Shown: piece by piece, positions 62,722-64,000 of the stretch
Numbering within the stretch: the first letter of the stretch is position 1
Layout of the letters: every line of letters begins with the position of its first letter
Assembly (NCBI GenBank): GCA_036003765.1
Contig: DASYSC010000221.1
Span: 12,980-76,979 of the forward strand
Reading direction: 5' to 3'
Source: 3-1-20CM-2-70-9 sp036003765
Lineage (GTDB): Bacteria; Chloroflexota; Limnocylindria; P2-11E
Length of the DNA: 64,000 nt
Translations under genes and position numbers: made by a program
The notes under the pieces: model-generated
Seen by the model: only the letters and a program-made list of their open reading frames with translations
What the model was told of the DNA's origin: nothing
Database searches by the model: none

Positions 62722-63803
62722 CGCAGCGCGGCCTCCGTCTGCTTATCGAACACGTGCAGCTTCTTGAGGTTGAAGCCGATCTGCAGCATCTCGCCAGGCT
62801 TCGTGTGGGTCTCGGTCGACACGCGCGCTACGAACGTCTGGCTATCCGCCGCGAGGAGGAGCTGAAGCTCGTTACCGAGAAACTCGACGACGTCCACGCG
62901 CGCCTGGAGAGGAAGATGTCCGTCCGCCCGCACGTGCGCCATGTCGTCGATGTCCTCCGGCCGGACCCCCAGGATGACTTCCTTACCCACGGCTTCCGCC
63001 GCCTTCCCAGTGAGCGGCGCCTTGAAGAACCCAGCGTCGGCGACGGCGTTGCCCGGGGATCCGGCGACCTTCGCCGGGAAGAAGTTCATCGCGGGCGAAC
63101 CGATGAAGCCCGCGACGAACAGGTTGGCCGGGCGCTCGTGGAGGTTCTCGGGGGTATCCAACTGCTGTAGAACGCCTTCGTTCATGACCGCGATACGGTC
63201 TCCCATCGTCATGGCCTCGACTTGATCGTGCGTCACATAGATCGTGGTCCGGCGGATCCGCTGGTGCAGCTTCTGCAGCATGGCGCGCGTCTGGATCCGC
63301 AGCTTCGCGTCGAGGTTCGAGAGCGGCTCGTCCATCAGGAACACCGCCGGCTCACGCGCGATCGCTCGGCCGACGGCGACGCGCTGCCGCTGACCGCCAG
63401 AGAGCTCCTTCGGCTTGCGTTTGAGGAGCTGACCGATGCCGAGCATCTGGCTGACCTCGTTCACGCGGCGCTCGATCTCCTGCTTGGGCATGCCGCGGAG
63501 CTTCAATCCGAACGCGATGTTGTCGTACACGCTCATGTGCGGGTACAGGGCGTAGCTCTGGAAGACCATCGCGATGTCGCGATCCTTGGGGGCCACGTTG
63601 TTCACGACGCGGTCGCCGATCCAGATCTCGCCTTCGCTGATCTCCTCCAGCCCGGCCAGCATACGTAGACTGGTGGACTTGCCGCAGCCCGATGGCCCGA
63701 CGAGGACAAGAAATTCTTTGTCTGGAACTTCGATGTTGAGGTTCTTGACGGCCACAACATCCCCGTAACGCTTAAAGACATTCTTAAAAGATACGCCTGC
63801 CAC
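62718..63803 (-). CDS. ugpC: Sugar ABC transporter ATPase (UgpC/MsmK/MalK type)
   Basis: A 361-residue ATPase energising carbohydrate importers. Walker A is LVGPSGCGKSTSLRMLAGLEE, Q-loop MVFQSYALYPHMSVYDNIAFGLKLRG, signature ELSGGQRQRVAVGRAIAR, Walker B VFLMDEPLSNLDAKLR, switch YVTHDQVEAMTM; the C-terminal OB domains (VILGVRPEDI, VDVVEFLGNELQLLL) are those of MalK/UgpC. GTG 63803 is chosen because GGAGG lies 6 nt upstream and homology starts at GVSFKNVFKRYG; the frame to 63863 adds an unconserved tail. It can serve several importers. Confidence 0.93.
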   Translation of the reverse strand: MAGVSFKNVFKRYGDVVAVKNLNIEVPDKEFLVLVGPSGCGKSTSLRMLAGLEEISEGEIWIGDRVVNNVAPKDRDIAMVFQSYALYPHMSVYDNIAFGLKLRGMPKQEIERRVNEVSQMLGIGQLLKRKPKELSGGQRQRVAVGRAIAREPAVFLMDEPLSNLDAKLRIQTRAMLQKLHQRIRRTTIYVTHDQVEAMTMGDRIAVMNEGVLQQLDTPENLHERPANLFVAGFIGSPAMNFFPAKVAGSPGNAVADAGFFKAPLTGKAAEAVGKEVILGVRPEDIDDMAHVRADGHLPLQARVDVVEFLGNELQLLLAADSQTFVARVSTETHTKPGEMLQIGFNLKKLHVFDKQTEAALR

Positions 63804-64000
63804 TGGTGCCTCCAAGGTTTTTATGGCTTGTGCGCCTTGCACAACTAAATTTGGCAGATGCACGCAAAAAACTTTGATTACATTATTGCACTAATTGTCC
63901 GCTTGCACAACTACCTTGTGAGAGTTCAATACGCTACCACCGGTTATCGTGTCAGGTTGTGGTCGGAACGGCCCGTTTCGACAATCGGGCACTGCTCATG
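63804..64000. promoter_or_regulatory. AT-rich region upstream of ugpC with repeated TTGCACAACTA
   Basis: This stretch is clearly richer in A and T than the rest of the window. TTGCACAACTA occurs at 63837-63847 and 63903-63913, with a partial copy TTGCACTA near 63886. On the minus strand TAATGT and similar boxes could be the ugpC -10. The repeats may be operators of a sugar regulator. No coding frame is supported. Confidence 0.4.

Noticed and set aside
1..64000. Mobile elements, CRISPR arrays, rRNA or phage genes
   Set aside because: No transposase, integrase, regular repeat-spacer pattern or rRNA-like sequence was seen on either strand.

Overview
This is a GC-rich, densely packed bacterial chromosome segment in which most neighbouring genes overlap by 4 bases (ATGA or GTGA). 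It carries no rRNA, tRNA, insertion sequence, phage gene or CRISPR array. Several features fit a Terrabacteria lineage, with Chloroflexota-type bacteria my best guess: many GTG starts, short TAnnnT promoters 6-7 nt before start codons (leaderless mRNAs), a hrcA-grpE-dnaK operon under CIRCE, a YkoFEDC thiamine transporter, a 7TM-HD c-di-AMP phosphodiesterase, a DUF4388 protein and a collagen-like surface protein. The taxonomic call is inference; no marker gene was compared.

Layout. 1-3.2 kb: start of glnA (minus strand), an autoregulated ArsR/SRPBCC/VOC cassette, and an ammonium transporter followed by a 36-residue membrane peptide. 3.2-8.3 kb: a TPP riboswitch with terminator, then thiN-ykoF-ykoE-ykoD-ykoC. 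8.3-13.3 kb: a VapBC-type toxin-antitoxin pair, a two-component system, an ABC-2 exporter and a stand-alone ClpX-type zinc finger. 13.3-28 kb is one long minus-strand run: livG, an acyl-CoA synthetase, livHMK-livF, a PaaK-like ligase, a thioesterase and a HIT protein, followed by the housekeeping set rpsU-yqeY-phoH-pgpH-ybeY and a secreted beta-lactamase-like protein. 28-32 kb: a PlsY-like protein, a TMEM175-like channel and the collagen-like protein. 32-41 kb: dnaJ-prmA-rsmE, a secreted DUF2330/cupredoxin pair, a YHS protein, and CIRCE-hrcA-grpE-dnaK. 41-48 kb: MscL with a zinc ribbon, a receiver protein, Crp/Fnr, a deoxyribosyltransferase-like/HTH fusion, two very basic proteins and lepA-orf-hemW. 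48-56.5 kb: murJ, rpsT, a fluoride riboswitch with a CPA2 antiporter, an AAA+ ATPase, an orphan c-di-AMP riboswitch and a MarR/rifampicin-phosphotransferase-like pair. 56.5-64 kb: the glycolytic run ugpC-DUF4388-ROK kinase-gap-pgk-eno.

Themes. (1) Three metabolite riboswitches can be read by eye: TPP, fluoride and c-di-AMP. The c-di-AMP one controls only a 31-codon frame that looks like the stump of a deleted cell-wall gene. (2) Ion and turgor control recurs: PgpH, the c-di-AMP riboswitch, a CPA2 antiporter, a TMEM175-like channel, MscL and Amt. (3) A GC palindrome repeat (core GGGGGC-AGA-GCCCCC) recurs around genes, and two copies encode both ends of the small protein between lepA and hemW. 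(4) Several real genes lack ATG/GTG/TTG where homology requires a start: ROK kinase (CTG), yqeY (ATC) and the PlsY-like gene (ATA or a frameshift).
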